From Novosphingobium sp. PhB57 (GTDB lineage: Bacteria; Pseudomonadota; Alphaproteobacteria; Sphingomonadales; Sphingomonadaceae), in NCBI RefSeq assembly GCF_004342985.1, contig NZ_SMBO01000001.1, positions 1 to 64,000 of the forward strand: DNA of 64,000 nt. Direction: 5' to 3'. Numbering within the stretch: position 1 is the first letter of the stretch; each line of letters opens with the position of its first letter. The notes below the pieces were generated by a model. The model did not search any database and was not told the DNA's origin. It was given only the letters and a program-made list of their open reading frames with translations. This document shows positions 1 through 9,139 of this stretch, piece after piece. A program made the translations under genes and the position numbers.

Positions 1-93
1 CCTCCGACGGTCAGCCGGACAGCAGGGGAACATGGGTCAATTCTCAGTGGAAATTTATACACTCCCCGGGTCACATCTCAGTGCAACTCAACA
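1..93. mobile_element. One end of an IS21-like insertion sequence (partial)
   Basis: Two diverged direct repeats of about 27 bp begin at 34 and 69. Both share the core GGGTCANNTCTCAGTG, a multiple-terminal-repeat pattern I associate with IS21-family ends. Read on the minus strand, the element would start with TG at base 93, and the interrupted hamB-like reading frame runs up to base 94. No transposase is visible because the rest lies outside the window. The family assignment rests on the repeat pattern only. Confidence 0.5.
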
Positions 94-536
94 CATAACT
101 TCTGCTGGAAGTCTGTTAGCAGCACCGTGCGCCCATTTATCGTCACCTCATGCGCGGCGGCCGACGCGAGTTCTTCAACGATAAGAGCGAAGGGGAGGCT
201 AGGCTGTGCAGATTCAACGTCTGCACGCGTACCAATGGATGGGAAGTTTCCAAGACGCATGAGCACGACGCGCAGGGCTTGGTCCAAAGGCACCTGTTCG
301 GTGCCAAACAGATCGTAAGCACAAGTCGCTATTCTGAAGGCTGCGCGTCGATGATCTACCATTTCCGAACACGCTAGGATAGCCGCGGAACGCATCAATC
401 GCGTAGCATCCGCAATGTCCGCGGGGCCGTCGTCGACGCCGCTTATCTCTTTGGTGAGCCACGCGAGCTCGATGCGAAGCGATGCGTCGTGAAAGCGGGG
501 ATTTTCCCAAATTTTGTCAGCCAGTTCCTGCATCAT
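78..536 (-). pseudogene. hamB: HamB-type helicase, N-terminal fragment cut by the IS end
   Basis: This is a 152-aa open frame whose ATG overlaps the stop of hamA by four bases (ATGA), so it is the second gene of that operon. The native part ends in the motif LLTDFQQKL at residues 140-148. In Hachiman HamB helicases, as I recall them, such a stretch lies just ahead of the ATP-binding motif I. Here the frame passes into the IS end, reads four foreign residues (VELH) and stops. All helicase motifs are missing. The break falls in what would be a Trp codon (TG from the gene, then IS sequence). The remainder may lie beyond the other end of the IS outside the window. The HamB identity is inferred from hamA and this short motif. 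Confidence 0.55.
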
Positions 537-1522
537 GGCAGCCAGCCAATCCGAGCTTGAAAGAGGTCGCGAAAGTCTTGGACGGCTGGAAGTGGGAAGA
601 AGAAGAGCTCCACATCCTGAGAGCCCAATCCTGCCGCCTCGAACACAGCGGCGACCTTTGGAGCCACCACTTGAAGCTGCTCCCTAGCCAGCGATCGGAA
701 GGCATCCTCGGCGCCCAGGTCGCCAGCGGCGCTGGCCTTTTGAAAACCATCGAAATCAAAGCCGATCAGGCAGGTGATAACGTCTTTTCGCTCGTTATAT
801 TCCTCCTCATGCGGATCCAGATATCGCAGAAGGGCATGCTTGGCGTCAGCGTCCAACCCTGTGAAATCAATATTTCGCTGAACAAGTTGCAGCTCGTGGT
901 CAAGTTCATCCGGCTTCAAAGATTTTGCGATCGATTTCGCGGCGGCGGTTAACGCTGCGCCGACGTCACCGTACATTTTCGCCTCTCCCCAGTAGAGGAA
1001 TAGCCTCGCTGTCTCAGGGCAGTAGCGAACATGGACCCCGTCCGCGCCGTGAACGGGCATCTGCGGATTGGTTTTCAAGGTCATTTTCGCAATGACCTGT
1101 GGGGCGCCTAAAACCCATTCTGTCAGCAGATACAGCAGTAGCTCGCCGGCCTCGCCGTTCCGGTTTGTCGCCTTGTGTGCCTTTATGAAAAGCTTGGTGG
1201 CGGAATCGTTGAGTTGTGTGGTTTTAACTAGGAGATCATCGAACGGCAGTGTCGACTGCAGCGCTCTCACTGCGTCGATTTCCTTTCGAGTTAGCGCGAA
1301 AGGTGTCAGGTGAAGCCATGCCAGCTCGACCAGTTCCTGAACCGTGGTTTTGCCTTGCCGGAAGGCGGGAAAATGCAGTCGAAGTGTGATGCCTGAGCAC
1401 TCACACGACACCTCATGCTGCAGCTCCCTTATCCTCGGCCCTAGTTTTGAATAGTCCCGGCGAAGAGCAGCGAGAACGGCATCTAAGTCTGGGTTTTCGG
1501 CTTCTACGCTTTTCTGAATCAA
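533..1522 (-). CDS. hamA: Hachiman defence protein HamA (DUF1837 nuclease)
   Basis: This 329-aa protein carries the DUF1837 signature of HamA, the effector nuclease of the Hachiman anti-phage system. Visible motifs are NGEAGELLLYLL at residues 122-133, HGADGVHV at 158-165 and WGEAK at 178-182. They give E127, D161, E180 and K182, consistent with an intact PD-(D/E)xK-like active site. In studied systems HamA is held inactive by the helicase HamB and released when HamB senses aberrant DNA. The start used is a TTG at 1522 with a GGGGG stretch upstream as a possible ribosome site. The downstream partner is truncated by an IS end, so a possible nuclease is left without its normal partner unless hamB resumes outside the window. 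Confidence 0.75.
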   Translation of the reverse strand: MIQKSVEAENPDLDAVLAALRRDYSKLGPRIRELQHEVSCECSGITLRLHFPAFRQGKTTVQELVELAWLHLTPFALTRKEIDAVRALQSTLPFDDLLVKTTQLNDSATKLFIKAHKATNRNGEAGELLLYLLTEWVLGAPQVIAKMTLKTNPQMPVHGADGVHVRYCPETARLFLYWGEAKMYGDVGAALTAAAKSIAKSLKPDELDHELQLVQRNIDFTGLDADAKHALLRYLDPHEEEYNERKDVITCLIGFDFDGFQKASAAGDLGAEDAFRSLAREQLQVVAPKVAAVFEAAGLGSQDVELFFFPLPAVQDFRDLFQARIGWLP

Positions 1523-2178
1523 AATACCCCCGGTGGATCTTACCCCACCGATAAGCCTAGCGCTAGATTACGATAAAGTAAGTAGAAATTTAGCCTAAGG
1601 CGACGCTGCGGGTGGCTGGCAGAGGGGTGGTTCAGAACGCTAGGTTAGCCTAGGACTGCATCGTGGTAACTATGCGAAGGCTGCTCATAGGGCTGTCAAC
1701 ACCAGACTTCGAACGACCATCGTGGAGCAGCTATAGCTCTGCTAAGCGAAACTCGGCTCTTCCGTGGTGGTCGCTGGTAAGCCAACTGACCGGGGGGTCC
1801 CATGTTTAGCCGTTCACTGTCACTAGCGGTTCGGTGAGCGAAGGGCGACTTTCAGGGTGGTCAAAAGAGCCGCTGAACGGCGGCTAAGTCGGCGGCAACG
1901 GAAGGTACAGTCGCTCCCACTCTGCGTCCAGAATCGCACTGTCACGCTCCGGACCCAACAGTCCCGAATGTCCCAGCCCCGGACGTTCACAATTATTTTG
2001 AGACCGCCGTAATTCGCTGAAATCCTTCATTCTGTGGCGGACGATCGCCTGGATGATTTAATGCTTGAGTCATTTATGAGCTCGCGAAAGCGAGCTTGTA
2101 GGACTTGGGCGCAGCCAAGATCATTATGAGATTAAAGTGTAGTTAGCCGGGGCGCGCACATTTCTATTTTCATTTTTG
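1523..2178. other. Intergenic stretch of 656 bp, no gene recognised
   Basis: No convincing reading frame is present on either strand. Two small hairpins stand near the right end: GCTCGC-GAAA-GCGAGC at 2080-2095 and CTTGG-gcgcag-CCAAG at 2104-2119. Both lie 3' of the symporter gene but lack a T-run, so a terminator role is only possible. The rest may be decayed island sequence. Confidence 0.5.
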
Positions 2179-3429
2179 CTAAACTGACAGTGCGTCAGGC
2201 AATCTTTGGCATTGGCGTTTAAGCTCCCACTTGCTGACCACCGCCGTCGCGATGGCATTGCCTAGTACGTTCGTGGCCGTGCGGCCCATGTCCATGAAGT
2301 GATCGACGGCAAGGATGAAGGCGATGCCTTCCACCGGCAGGTCGAACTGCCCCAGCGTCGCCGCGACGACGACCAGCGATGCGCGGGGTACGGCGGCGAT
2401 GCCCTTGCTGGTCACCATCAGCACCAGCAGGATCGTGATCTGCGTCATGATCGGCAGGTCGATACCGTAAGCCTGCGCGATGAACAGCGTGGCGAAAGTG
2501 GCGTACATCATCGAACCGTCGAGGTTGAAGCTGTACCCCAGCGGCAGGATGAAGCTATAGATGCGCCGGGGTACGCCGAACCGGTCAAGCTGCTCGAGCA
2601 TCTTGGGGTAGGCGGCCTCTGACGACGCGGTGGAGAAGGCCAGCAGCACCGGTTCGCGCACATAGCGCAGCAAGGCGAATATCCGCCGTCTCAGAAACAG
2701 ACTGCCCGCGCAGATCAGCAGCAACCATAGAGAACCCAGCGCGAGGTAGAACGATCCGACAAGCCTGCCGAAAGTGACCAGCACGCCAATCCCTTCGGTG
2801 GTCACCGCTGCCGCCAGCGCGCCGAATACGGCCAGCGGGGCCATCCGCATGACATAGCCGGTGACTGTCAGCATCATCTTCACCATCGCTTCGATCAGCG
2901 TAACGATGGGCTTGCCGTCCTCTCCGATCGCGGTGAGCGCTACGCCCACGAAGATCGAGAAGACGACGATCTGCAGGATCGAGTTCTCCGCCATTGCCCC
3001 GACCATGGAGGTGGGGAAGACGTGCAGCACGAAGTCGCGGAAATTCAGCGCCTGCGCATCGACCGCTGCCGCGCCGCCGGTGCGGATCAGATGCAACCCT
3101 TCGCCGGGAGCCAGCAGGTTCACCAGAACAAGGCCCAGCGCCAGCGACAGGAGGCTGGCCGTCAGGAACCACGCCATCGCCCGCCCGCCTATGCGGCCCA
3201 GCGCCTTGCTGTCTCCCATATGCGCCATGCCTGCCACTAACGTGGAGAACACCAGCGGGGCGATGATCATCTTGATCAGATGCAGGAACACATCGGCAAG
3301 AAGGTGGAAGTAGCCCGCGACCTCCTTAGCCGTTTCGGGCGTGTCGCCGACAAGTTGGTTTGCGGCAAATCCCGCGCAGACGCCGGAAACCATCCCGGCG
3401 ACGATGAAAGTCGTCAGGCGACGTGACAT
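2179..3429 (-). CDS. Dicarboxylate/amino acid:cation symporter (SLC1/DAACS family)
   Basis: This 416-aa inner-membrane carrier of the glutamate/aspartate/C4-dicarboxylate symporter family has several hydrophobic segments. Family signatures are SFNLDGS in the first re-entrant region and DMGRTATNVLGN in transmembrane segment 8, where the conserved Asp/Arg bind substrate. The start at 3429 is chosen because AGAGAA lies just upstream. The longer frame to 3486 would begin inside the terminator hairpin of the preceding gene. The neighbour is an exported M20 amidohydrolase, so a likely job is uptake of an acidic amino acid released in the periplasm. The substrate is inferred, not shown. Confidence 0.88.
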   Translation of the reverse strand: MSRRLTTFIVAGMVSGVCAGFAANQLVGDTPETAKEVAGYFHLLADVFLHLIKMIIAPLVFSTLVAGMAHMGDSKALGRIGGRAMAWFLTASLLSLALGLVLVNLLAPGEGLHLIRTGGAAAVDAQALNFRDFVLHVFPTSMVGAMAENSILQIVVFSIFVGVALTAIGEDGKPIVTLIEAMVKMMLTVTGYVMRMAPLAVFGALAAAVTTEGIGVLVTFGRLVGSFYLALGSLWLLLICAGSLFLRRRIFALLRYVREPVLLAFSTASSEAAYPKMLEQLDRFGVPRRIYSFILPLGYSFNLDGSMMYATFATLFIAQAYGIDLPIMTQITILLVLMVTSKGIAAVPRASLVVVAATLGQFDLPVEGIAFILAVDHFMDMGRTATNVLGNAIATAVVSKWELKRQCQRLPDALSV

Positions 3430-3466
3430 AGGCAATTCTCTTTGGAAGAGGGGGTGTTCAGAACCC

Positions 3467-3505
3467 AAAAAAAGACCCGGTTCCACCGAAGTGGGCGGAA
3501 CCGGG
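3467..3505 (-). terminator. Rho-independent terminator of the M20 hydrolase gene
   Basis: Read on the minus strand, a 9-bp stem (CCCGGTTCC/GGAACCGGG plus inner pairs) is followed by TC and a run of seven T. It sits between the M20 gene stop and the symporter start. The symporter therefore probably has its own promoter or is reached by read-through. Confidence 0.85.
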
Positions 3506-3521
3506 GTCAGGATGGGTCCGG

Positions 3522-4985
3522 TCAGTTCTTTGCGGCAGGGGCGTTGCGGTAATCCAGCGAAGGCGCCTTATCGCCGAGCAGCGAGTGGTAGACGAAGTCT
3601 GCACCGCGCCGTTCGTCCAGTTCCTTCTTCGCTGCGGCCAGCGTTTCCGGGCTTTGGAACAGCTGCGCGGCAGTCAGGGCCAGAGTCTTGCTGGCGACTT
3701 CGGCGCCCTTGGTGCCGATGCTGGTGCCGCTGGCGGCAACGGCCTGCCAGCTATGCGGCGGCGTACCGGGCACCCAGGTGCCGGTAGAAAGGCCCGCGGT
3801 GGGCGTGGTGTAGCTGACGTCGCCGACGTCCGTGGAGGCGGACATGATCTCGCCGCTGGAATAGGGCGCGACGCCCGATGCCTGCTTGCGGCCACCCTTT
3901 GGCAGCGTGGTGGCGATCTTGTCGATGAACGCCTGTTCCTCAGCCGTGAATGTGGGCAGCGGAACCTGCTTCAGGTTGTCGTACATCATGTGGCCTAGCG
4001 TATCGTTGGGCAACAGATCGAAGGTGCCGCCGATCTGGTCGTATTCCACGGTGGTGCCCGTGCCCAGCGCGGCGCCTTCAGCGGCCTTCTTCACGCGCTC
4101 CATGATATCGGAGACCTGCTGCTGGTCAGGGTGACGCACGTAGTAATAAACCTCTGCCGTATCCGGCACGACGTTGGGCGCCTTGCCGCCATCGGTGATG
4201 ACGTAGTGAATGCGCGTTTCCTGCGGAACGTGTTCGCGCATCATGTTGACCATGTTGTCCATCGCCTCCACCCCATCGAGTGCGGAGCGGCCACGCTCGG
4301 GCGCAGCGGCGGCGTGGGAAGCGAGGCCGTGGAAGCGGAACTTGGCGCTGACGTTGGCAAGGGCATGGCCCTGCATCGCGCTATAGCCATCACCTGCGTG
4401 CCAGTGCAGCATGGCCGAAACGTCCTTGGTCAGACCCGAACGCACGAGGAAGACTTTGCCCGAACCGCCTTCTTCGGCGGGCGCACCGTAGACGCGCAAT
4501 TCGCCCTTGATGCCGTGAGCGGCCATCCAGTTCTTGGTGGCGATGGCAGCCGCCACCGAAGCCGCGCCGAACAGATTGTGCCCACAGGCATGACCGGCGA
4601 TACCGTCGATCACATGACGTTCCGGCTCTGCCGCCTGGGCAAGCCCCGGAAGGGCATCGTATTCGGCCAGAATGCCGATGACCGGACCGTCCCCGTTCTT
4701 GTAGCTGGCGATGAAGGCGGTTGGCATTCCAGCGACACCGGCAGTCACCTTGAAGCCCGCAGCCTTCAGGTCCTTTTGCAGCAGGCCAGAGCTTTTCGTC
4801 TCCTGAAACCCGACTTCGGCCCAGGACCAGATCTGCAGCGCGTTGCGCGCCATCGCGGGCGATCCGCGATCGACTTCGGCAAGGATCGCCTTGCGGTCGG
4901 CATCGGCCAGCGGTTCGGCCAGAGCGGGGGTGGCGGCCAGAAGTGCGGAAAGAGAGAGCAAGGCGGTACGAAGGCGGGTTTTCAT
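3522..4985 (-). CDS. Exported M20 family amidohydrolase (AbgB / IAA-amino acid hydrolase-like)
   Basis: This 487-aa zinc amidohydrolase begins with a cleavable signal peptide (MKTRLRTALLSLSALLAATPALA), so it acts in the periplasm or outside. M20 (AbgB/amidohydrolase subgroup) motifs are ILAEYDALPG at 105-114, GHACGHN at 131-137, APAEEGG at 168-174, HWH at 194-196, and a late PPHSWQ. The Cys/His/Glu/His set matches the di-metal site of p-aminobenzoyl-glutamate and indole-acetyl-amino-acid hydrolases. The start at 4985 has GAGGAT upstream. The gene lies between a TBDR and an acidic amino-acid type symporter in the same orientation. This suggests import of an amide conjugate, periplasmic cleavage and uptake of the freed amino acid. 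The natural substrate cannot be read from sequence. Confidence 0.85.
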   Translation of the reverse strand: MKTRLRTALLSLSALLAATPALAEPLADADRKAILAEVDRGSPAMARNALQIWSWAEVGFQETKSSGLLQKDLKAAGFKVTAGVAGMPTAFIASYKNGDGPVIGILAEYDALPGLAQAAEPERHVIDGIAGHACGHNLFGAASVAAAIATKNWMAAHGIKGELRVYGAPAEEGGSGKVFLVRSGLTKDVSAMLHWHAGDGYSAMQGHALANVSAKFRFHGLASHAAAAPERGRSALDGVEAMDNMVNMMREHVPQETRIHYVITDGGKAPNVVPDTAEVYYYVRHPDQQQVSDIMERVKKAAEGAALGTGTTVEYDQIGGTFDLLPNDTLGHMMYDNLKQVPLPTFTAEEQAFIDKIATTLPKGGRKQASGVAPYSSGEIMSASTDVGDVSYTTPTAGLSTGTWVPGTPPHSWQAVAASGTSIGTKGAEVASKTLALTAAQLFQSPETLAAAKKELDERRGADFVYHSLLGDKAPSLDYRNAPAAKN

Positions 4986-5024
4986 CGGGCTACATCCTCG
5001 TCGAAAGGGCACATCGAAAGAGTT

Positions 5025-5055
5025 CCTGCGCGGATCTGAAGGCGATCCGCGCAGG
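5025..5055 (-). terminator. Hairpin downstream of the TonB-dependent receptor gene
   Basis: A perfect 12-bp stem (CCTGCGCGGATC/GATCCGCGCAGG) lies 12 bases beyond the stop of the receptor gene. The T-run on the minus strand is poor (AACTCTTT), so it may be a weak terminator or a stabilising 3' hairpin. Confidence 0.5.
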
Positions 5056-5066
5056 TGGTCAGGGGA

Positions 5067-7400
5067 TCAGCGCTTGCCGAACGACATGCGCAGCTGGGCA
5101 CCGAACACGCGCGGCTCATTGTAGACGAGCGTGGTCGACGTCACCGAAGGCGTGACGACGCCACCGGCAGCAGCATAAGTTACGTCGAAGAGGTTGCGCA
5201 CGAAGAATCCGAGGTCGATGCCACGATCTTCGATGTTGTTGAAGTCCAGCTTCAGGTTGACGGTGTCGTAAGCCTTCTGGATGCCGTTGGTGTCCAGCGG
5301 GCGCTCCACGTACCAGACCTTGGTGCTGTGGAACCAGTTGGCGTTGAACACCATCTCGGCGAAGTTGCCCAGATAGGTCGCATAACGCGCGCCGCCGCCG
5401 ATGGTCCACTTGGGCGTGTACGAGAATTTGTTGTTCACCGGGTTGTTGCCCAGCAGCGGGATGAAAGCCGCTGGTGCGTCGTACTCGTCGTACTTGGCAT
5501 CGGTGTAGGCGCCGAAGCCGGACAGCGTGAAGCCGCTGGTCGGCGTGATCGAGAAGTCGAACTCGGTGCCCTTGATCGTCGCCTTGGCGGCGTTGATGAT
5601 CAGGCTGCCGGGATCGTTGGCGGGGTTGCCGTCACCATCGAAGTCCGCACCGGGGAAGATCGAGCGCTGGATGTTGTTATACTTGCTGGTGTAGGCCGCG
5701 ATGTTGAAGCGACCCTTCACGCCGCCCAGCTCCCAGCTGCTCTTGATGCCCGCTTCGTAGTCGGTGACCTTTTCCGGCTTGAACGTCTCGAAACCGTCGA
5801 AGTAAGGCGACATGCCGCTCTGGTTGAACCCTGCCGAGCGGTAGCCGCGACGGTTGGTGATGTAGAGGAACAGGTCGTCGTTGACCTTATAGTCGAAGCC
5901 CAGAGTCCAAGTCGGCGCCTTGGAGCTTTCCGAACCGGTCTTGCCGCCGCGCGCGGCGCAGGCGTCAGGGCCGATGCGATTCGCCGTGTCCAATGCCGCG
6001 ACCGAGCAACCGCTGGACTTGTCCCAAGTGTAGCGGAAGCCGCCGTTGAAGCGCAGACCTTCCGCGAAACCGCCGAAGGCATAGCCGATCTGGCCGAACA
6101 GCGCCTTGCTGCTGGAGGTGTTGTAGTTTTCGTTGAAAGTGAAGGTGCGGCCCGGAATCACGGCGGAGTAAGTAGCGCTGCCGTTCACGCCGGTCGGGTC
6201 GCTCTTGAGGTAGAAGGCGCCTACGATCCAGTCCAGACGATCGTTCAGCAGTGAGCCGAGGATCTGGAACTCGTTGGAAAGCTGCTCGACGTCGGTGCTG
6301 GAAACGCCGTCATAGAGGCGCAGATACGTGCCATCCATGTCGCGGGCCGCAGCAACCTTGCTGCGGCGATAGCCGAAGATGTCCTTGAAGGTGACGTCGC
6401 CCACTTCCAGTTCGGTGGTGTTGGCCACGCCCCAGAAGGTGCGGTGCGAATAGGGAACGATGCTGGTGCTGACATCGCGAACGCCTGCGGCCTGCTGTTC
6501 TGCAAAGGCAATGTCGATGTCGCAACCGGCCACGCCGCAATCGAAGTACGGACGGTTCGCAGCCGTGCGCGCAGTGCCGCCACCGCTGACGGCAGGGTTC
6601 GGGTAGACGCCGTTGAGCACGGTGCCAGTGCCGTTTTCACGGGCGCGATACCAGTCGAAAACGGTGGTGTTCTTCAGCCCGTTGATCGGCTCCAGCAGCA
6701 GCGAGGCGCGGAAAGCGTCGTTGTGGCGATCGTCAAGGTCGCCGCCGAGGCCGTGGTTCTTGGTGTAACCGTCACGGCGCGCGATCTGGCCTGCAACGCG
6801 CAGCGCTACGTGATCGGCCACGATCGGCAGGTTCACCGCGCCTTCGAAGGTCGTCTCGTTGTAGGAGCCGAGCGTGATCTGGCCGTAGCCTGCAAGGTCG
6901 TAATCGGGCGCGACGGGGTACAGCAGCAGCGCGCCGCCCGTGGTGTTGCGGCCGAACAGGGTGCCCTGCGGACCCTTCAGGACCTGAATCGAGCTGATGT
7001 CGAACGTCGGCACGATGCTGCCCTCGTTCGGCAGCGGCACGTCGGCAAAGTACGTCACGACCGAAGGAGCCGACGCGCCTGCCGTCGCGCGGCGCTGGCC
7101 GCGAATGACGATGGAGGGCGTATCGCGCGAGGTCTGCGGGGCGACGTTCAGGCCCGGCGTCGTGTACGTCAGGTCCTGCGTGCTGACGACGGCCTTTTCG
7201 CGCAGCATTTCGGAGTTGAACGCGGTGACCGAGACGGGGACGGTCTGGGCGCTTTCCTCACGGCGGCGCGCGGTGACGACGATATCGCCGCCGGGCTGGT
7301 CGAGCGATTGAGCCTGCGCTTCCGACTGGGCATTGGCAGGCGTGGCGATGGCGAGAACGGTGGACGCGAGAAGCAGAGCCGACAGGCTGCGACAGGTCAT
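5067..7400 (-). CDS. TonB-dependent outer-membrane receptor (no STN domain)
   Basis: This 777-aa outer-membrane receptor has a signal peptide ending near ATPANAQ. A plug follows with IVVTARRREE, IRGQRR and QVLKGPQGTLFGRNTTGG, then a 22-strand-type barrel with the terminal segment GAQLRMSFGKR. It lacks the N-terminal signalling domain of the receptor at 9140-11668. The two are clearly paralogous, sharing PYFDCG..GCDID and the LFGRN plug end. An acidic loop (DFDGDGNPANDP) could bind Ca2+. It is co-directional with the M20 hydrolase and symporter, so it probably imports their substrate. The start has TGGGGT upstream. Confidence 0.9.
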   Translation of the reverse strand: MTCRSLSALLLASTVLAIATPANAQSEAQAQSLDQPGGDIVVTARRREESAQTVPVSVTAFNSEMLREKAVVSTQDLTYTTPGLNVAPQTSRDTPSIVIRGQRRATAGASAPSVVTYFADVPLPNEGSIVPTFDISSIQVLKGPQGTLFGRNTTGGALLLYPVAPDYDLAGYGQITLGSYNETTFEGAVNLPIVADHVALRVAGQIARRDGYTKNHGLGGDLDDRHNDAFRASLLLEPINGLKNTTVFDWYRARENGTGTVLNGVYPNPAVSGGGTARTAANRPYFDCGVAGCDIDIAFAEQQAAGVRDVSTSIVPYSHRTFWGVANTTELEVGDVTFKDIFGYRRSKVAAARDMDGTYLRLYDGVSSTDVEQLSNEFQILGSLLNDRLDWIVGAFYLKSDPTGVNGSATYSAVIPGRTFTFNENYNTSSSKALFGQIGYAFGGFAEGLRFNGGFRYTWDKSSGCSVAALDTANRIGPDACAARGGKTGSESSKAPTWTLGFDYKVNDDLFLYITNRRGYRSAGFNQSGMSPYFDGFETFKPEKVTDYEAGIKSSWELGGVKGRFNIAAYTSKYNNIQRSIFPGADFDGDGNPANDPGSLIINAAKATIKGTEFDFSITPTSGFTLSGFGAYTDAKYDEYDAPAAFIPLLGNNPVNNKFSYTPKWTIGGGARYATYLGNFAEMVFNANWFHSTKVWYVERPLDTNGIQKAYDTVNLKLDFNNIEDRGIDLGFFVRNLFDVTYAAAGGVVTPSVTSTTLVYNEPRVFGAQLRMSFGKR

Positions 7401-7630
7401 TTTTTGTTACCCCATGTTTATGTCGACCTGTCCCTGATTTGCAGGCCGATATGTGCAAGACGCAGCCGATCGCGGATCATTCGCTTTGTATGAAAAAATA
7501 TTCCGGGTGACGGCGATGGGGCGCGGCGGCTAAGGAAGCCGGGCATTCGACACGGAAGGCCGGACTCATTTTCTCGCTTCGCAGGACATCGCCGAACAGG
7601 CAGGAGCAGGCTCGTACCCACGCTCCGGAC

Positions 7631-8098
7631 TTGTCTTCGCATGTGCCTGCCTTGCGCCGGTACATCGCCAAGCGTGCGCAGCCGGGGGATGTGGACGATC
7701 TGGTGCAGGACGTGCTGGTGCGCATGCATGTGCGCGGGCAGGCCGATCCCGTCGCCAATGTGGAAGGCTATCTGTTTCAGGTTGCCGCCAGCGTCCTGAC
7801 GGACCGCGCCCGCCGCGATACCGTGCGGCATCGCGGTGCCCATCACGAATTGACCGAAGCCGTCCATCCCATCGACGAACTGACGCCCGAACGTGTGCTG
7901 CGCGGGCGTGAGGATGTGGACCGGCTGGCCAATGCGCTTGAGGAAATGCCCGAGATGACGCGCGATGCTTTCGTGCTCCATCGGTTCGAGGAAATGTCCT
8001 ACGACGCGATCGGGGAGCATCTGGGCATCTCGAGCAGCGCGGTGGGGCGCCACATCATGAAAGCGGTGCGGTTTCTGGCGGCGAGGGATCTGCCGTGA
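7631..8098 (+). CDS. ECF RNA polymerase sigma factor (FecI-like)
   Basis: This is a sigma-70 family ECF factor of about 155 aa. Region 2 is visible as LRRYIAKRAQPGDVDDLVQD and region 4 as EEMSYDAIGEHLGISSSAVG, followed by the helix that contacts the -35 element. The start is uncertain. TTG at 7631 is used here, and the frame stays open upstream to a stop at 7508 without an ATG. AGGAG at 7602-7606 is too far from TTG for a clear ribosome site. The stop overlaps the start of the FecR gene (GTGA), so the two are translationally coupled. It is expected to drive one or both neighbouring TBDR genes when the FecR protein releases it. Confidence 0.82.
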   Translation: MSSHVPALRRYIAKRAQPGDVDDLVQDVLVRMHVRGQADPVANVEGYLFQVAASVLTDRARRDTVRHRGAHHELTEAVHPIDELTPERVLRGREDVDRLANALEEMPEMTRDAFVLHRFEEMSYDAIGEHLGISSSAVGRHIMKAVRFLAARDLP

Positions 8099-9129
8099 CC
8101 AAGGCGGTAGACCCCCGGCCTTTCGACGCGCACGCGCTGGAAAAGATCGATTCCCCCGAAGCGACGGCGGCGGCCTATTTCAGTATCTTCCGCTCACCCC
8201 GCGCGACGGAGCGGGATTACGAAGACTTCGAAAGCTGGCACGCCCGTGACGAGGCGAACCGCATCGCGTGGGCCAGCGTCGAGCGGGCGTGGGAAGGCTC
8301 TGCCGCGATGCGCACCGAGGCGCGCGTTCTGGAAATCCGTGAGCGTGCGCTGGCCAACCGCCGTGGCCGCAAGGCGTGGGTACGCCCTGCGATGGCGGCC
8401 TGTCTGGCGCTGGCGCTGGTCGGCGGCGTGGTGGCTGTTCAGCGGCACCGCGAAGCCTCTGCCCCGGTGGCGCAGGTGGTTGCCGATAGCCTTGTCATCT
8501 CCACCGGTGTGGGGCAGCAGAGCACGTTCCGCATGACGGACGGCTCCGTGATCACCGCCAATACCGCCACCGCGCTGACCGTGGCGGAAAGCGATACGCG
8601 CCGCAGCACCACGATCCGCGAAGGCGAGGCATTCTTCGAAGTCGCCAAAAACCCGCGCAAGCCGTTCACGGTGACGGCGGGCGGAGTGACGGTGACGGCA
8701 CTCGGCACCCAGTTCGCAGTGCGCACGGTCGGGGGCAGGGTGGACGTAACGCTCGCCGAAGGGCACGTCCGCGTCGACATGACCGCAGCCGATGGCCGTG
8801 CCGCGCAGTCCACGGTGCTACAGCCCGGACAGGAACTGGTCTGGAACGGTCGCAGTTATCGCACCGCCGCGGTGGAAGTGGAGCGTCGGCTTGCATGGCG
8901 CAGCGGCGTTATCGATTTCGACCGCGTGCCGCTGGCGCAGGCCGTGGCGGAGATCAATCGCTACAGTCCGCAGGAGATCATCGTCTCCAGCCCGGCGATC
9001 GCCGGCCACCCCATCAGCGGCACGTTCCGCATCGGCGTGACGCGCGGTTTCCTTCAAAGCCTGGAACTGGCAGGGGTCGCGCGCGTGGAGAACGAAAGCG
9101 CTACCCGCGCAGAGCTTGTCGCGCCGTAA
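8095..9129 (+). CDS. fecR: FecR-type anti-sigma / transmembrane signal regulator
   Basis: This 344-aa protein has a cytoplasmic N-terminal region (DUF4880-like, with YFSIFRSPRATERDYEDFESW near the start), one membrane segment at about residues 102-116 and a periplasmic FecR domain containing VTALGTQFAV. A DUF4974-like end includes FDRVPLAQAVAEINRYSP. Proteins of this kind hold the partner sigma factor and are triggered by the STN domain of a TonB-dependent receptor. It overlaps the sigma gene by four bases and ends 10 bp from the convergent stop of the STN receptor gene. This receptor, sigma factor and FecR therefore form one cell-surface signalling set. Confidence 0.88.
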   Translation: MTKAVDPRPFDAHALEKIDSPEATAAAYFSIFRSPRATERDYEDFESWHARDEANRIAWASVERAWEGSAAMRTEARVLEIRERALANRRGRKAWVRPAMAACLALALVGGVVAVQRHREASAPVAQVVADSLVISTGVGQQSTFRMTDGSVITANTATALTVAESDTRRSTTIREGEAFFEVAKNPRKPFTVTAGGVTVTALGTQFAVRTVGGRVDVTLAEGHVRVDMTAADGRAAQSTVLQPGQELVWNGRSYRTAAVEVERRLAWRSGVIDFDRVPLAQAVAEINRYSPQEIIVSSPAIAGHPISGTFRIGVTRGFLQSLELAGVARVENESATRAELVAP

Positions 9130-9139
9130 ACGGCGTTTT

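Noticed and set aside
2041..2178. Two hairpins and AT-rich sequence considered as an integron attC or recombination site
   Set aside because: The GTTRRRY core and the paired R/L box layout of attC are not present.
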